Below, piece by piece: positions 63,372 through 64,000 of a stretch of DNA of 64,000 nt. The stretch is taken from NCBI GenBank assembly GCA_009841615.1, contig VXLL01000014.1, positions 62,001-126,000 on the forward strand, read 5' to 3'. The notes under the pieces are model-generated. The model saw nothing but the letters and a program-made list of their open reading frames with translations, was not told where the DNA came from and made no database searches. The DNA is from Gammaproteobacteria bacterium (GTDB lineage: Bacteria > Pseudomonadota > Gammaproteobacteria > Pseudomonadales > Azotimanducaceae). Position 1 is the stretch's first letter, and every line of letters starts with the position of its first letter. A program made the position numbers and the translations under genes.

Positions 63372-63578
63372 TTACTCCTGAACGCGCATCGAAAAATCTA
63401 GTGCCGCAACATCTTTTATGAGCGTGCCTAAAGAGATGCAGTCAATACCTGTTTCTGCGACTGCGACTATGTTCGACAGATTGATTTGACCGGATGCCTC
63501 CAATTCCGTGTGTTTGTCGTGTACTCGGTCAGAGTTTCTCGCGATTTGAAGTGCTTCTTTGAAGAGATGGACGGCCAA
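63372..63578 (-). pseudogene. NadC (quinolinate phosphoribosyltransferase) C-terminal fragment
   Basis: A 68-codon frame whose last 45 residues read as the NadC C-terminus: TELEASGQINLSNIVAVAET then GIDCISLGTLIKDVAALDFSMR, against the family pattern LEASGxIxLxNIRxxAETGVDxISVGALTKxxxxLDxSMR. Everything upstream that would form the N-terminal and most of the barrel domain is missing; a different gene begins at once on the same strand. The conserved Gly-Val/Ala-Leu-Thr-Lys is slightly altered (GTLIKD), as expected for a decaying copy. A leftover of a rearrangement. Confidence 0.75.
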
Positions 63579-63615
63579 CTCCTGCGCTGGTCCCGATTGG
63601 GAAAGTTTTTTTTGG

Positions 63616-63849
63616 CTATGAAGAAATATTCTGTGTGAAGTAAGAAGTCAGCGCGCCCAAGCAGGTCGTACCGATACCCATAGTAACTAGAGAAATGTCA
63701 TGTTGATCGTAGAGTGCTAATAAAATTGCGCTAACTATAGCGGAAATTGCCACTCCTGCGATGACAAACGCTGAGAAGCGAAACAACAGCTTGTCTTGGT
63801 GGGGATCGTATGGTTCGAGTGAGATTTTGTGCTCATCATTCAATTCCAT
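63616..63849 (-). CDS. Small two-helix membrane protein
   Basis: 77 residues from ATG 63849 (an in-frame TTG directly before it could add one). A polar, acidic N-terminus (NDEHKISLEPYDPHQDK) is followed by two membrane helices at about residues 25-46 and 53-71. The start overlaps the stop of the upstream gene as TGATG, which suggests translational coupling. No family recognised; holin-like or small toxin-like topology, but no specific resemblance. Confidence 0.6.
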   Translation of the reverse strand: MELNDEHKISLEPYDPHQDKLLFRFSAFVIAGVAISAIVSAILLALYDQHDISLVTMGIGTTCLGALTSYFTQNISS

Positions 63850-63998
63850 CAAATTTTCATCACAAACTGATTGGACTTGCCATTTTTCTCGGTCAGAACC
63901 ACTCTGCCACCTTCACTAATAACACGAACAACTTGCTGAGTTATATCAAGCGATTCGTTGATAACAGCGTTTTCAGTTTTGTGTTTCAGAGCAGTTTT
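63849..63998 (-). CDS. Partial CDS running off the right edge, unknown protein
   Basis: An open minus-strand frame from the window edge to TGA at 63849-63851 encodes the last 49 residues of a protein: helix-forming KTALKHKTENAVINESLDIT, then VVRVISEGGRVVLTEKNGK. Its stop overlaps the start of the next gene. The start codon lies outside the window; family not recognised. Confidence 0.55.
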   Translation of the reverse strand, partial: KTALKHKTENAVINESLDITQQVVRVISEGGRVVLTEKNGKSNQFVMKI

Positions 63999-64000
63999 GA

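Overview
The window looks like a chromosomal segment of a gammaproteobacterium, probably free-living and not closely related to a model species. The left edge carries the tail of secA, then yacG and pilD, a gene neighbourhood typical of Gammaproteobacteria, and base composition is moderate (roughly mid-40s percent GC by eye). Gene density is uneven: long stretches without genes and several decayed genes mark much of the window as accessory DNA.

Layout. 1-2.7 kb: housekeeping block (secA tail; yacG, a lipoprotein and pilD on the minus strand; tRNA-Thr(CGT)). 3.3-12.6 kb: a small membrane protein, then a tandem array of four intact paralogues plus one truncated copy, each a membrane-anchored protein built of about 32-residue helical repeats with a W-A-x-x-D-P signature. 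12.8-13.25 kb: a dead IS110-family transposase. 14-20.5 kb: a 1905-residue secreted metzincin protease with thrombospondin type-3 and FG-GAP repeats, in a tight operon with a small membrane-anchored protein. 21.2-23.5 kb: a type III-like restriction helicase broken by five stops and two frameshifts. 24.2-31.3 kb: two convergent, about 1150-residue proteins that fuse an ABC-2-like permease to an M1-peptidase-like periplasmic region without HExxH; a third copy lies at 55.3-58.7 kb. No ABC ATPase gene is in the window.

31.7-54.8 kb, between the second and third permease copies, is a defence island: DUF4238 protein, a DUF262/DUF1524 (GmrSD-like) protein, a type IIG-like nuclease-methyltransferase, a PLD-family nuclease, a C5-cytosine methyltransferase followed by an EcoRII homologue, an HhH-GPD glycosylase, then drmE - NERD/UvrD-like helicase - drmA - drmB, and an AlkD-like DNA glycosylase. 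I read this as a variant class 2 DISARM system. Its methyltransferase (DrmMII role) sits next to an EcoRII homologue that aligns without gaps to EcoRII numbering around the active site but has lost both catalytic-region lysines (K324 to M, K328 to R). EcoRII recognises CCWGG, the motif reported to be methylated by the characterised DISARM DrmMII, so a dead CCWGG reader next to the CCWGG writer is the most interesting observation here. The canonical drmC is not behind drmB.

58.7-64 kb: a membrane-anchored Cu,Zn superoxide dismutase, small hypothetical proteins (one of 40 residues with a strong ribosome binding site), a complete hipBA-type toxin-antitoxin pair, a fragment of the nadC C-terminus, and two overlapping minus-strand genes running off the right edge.
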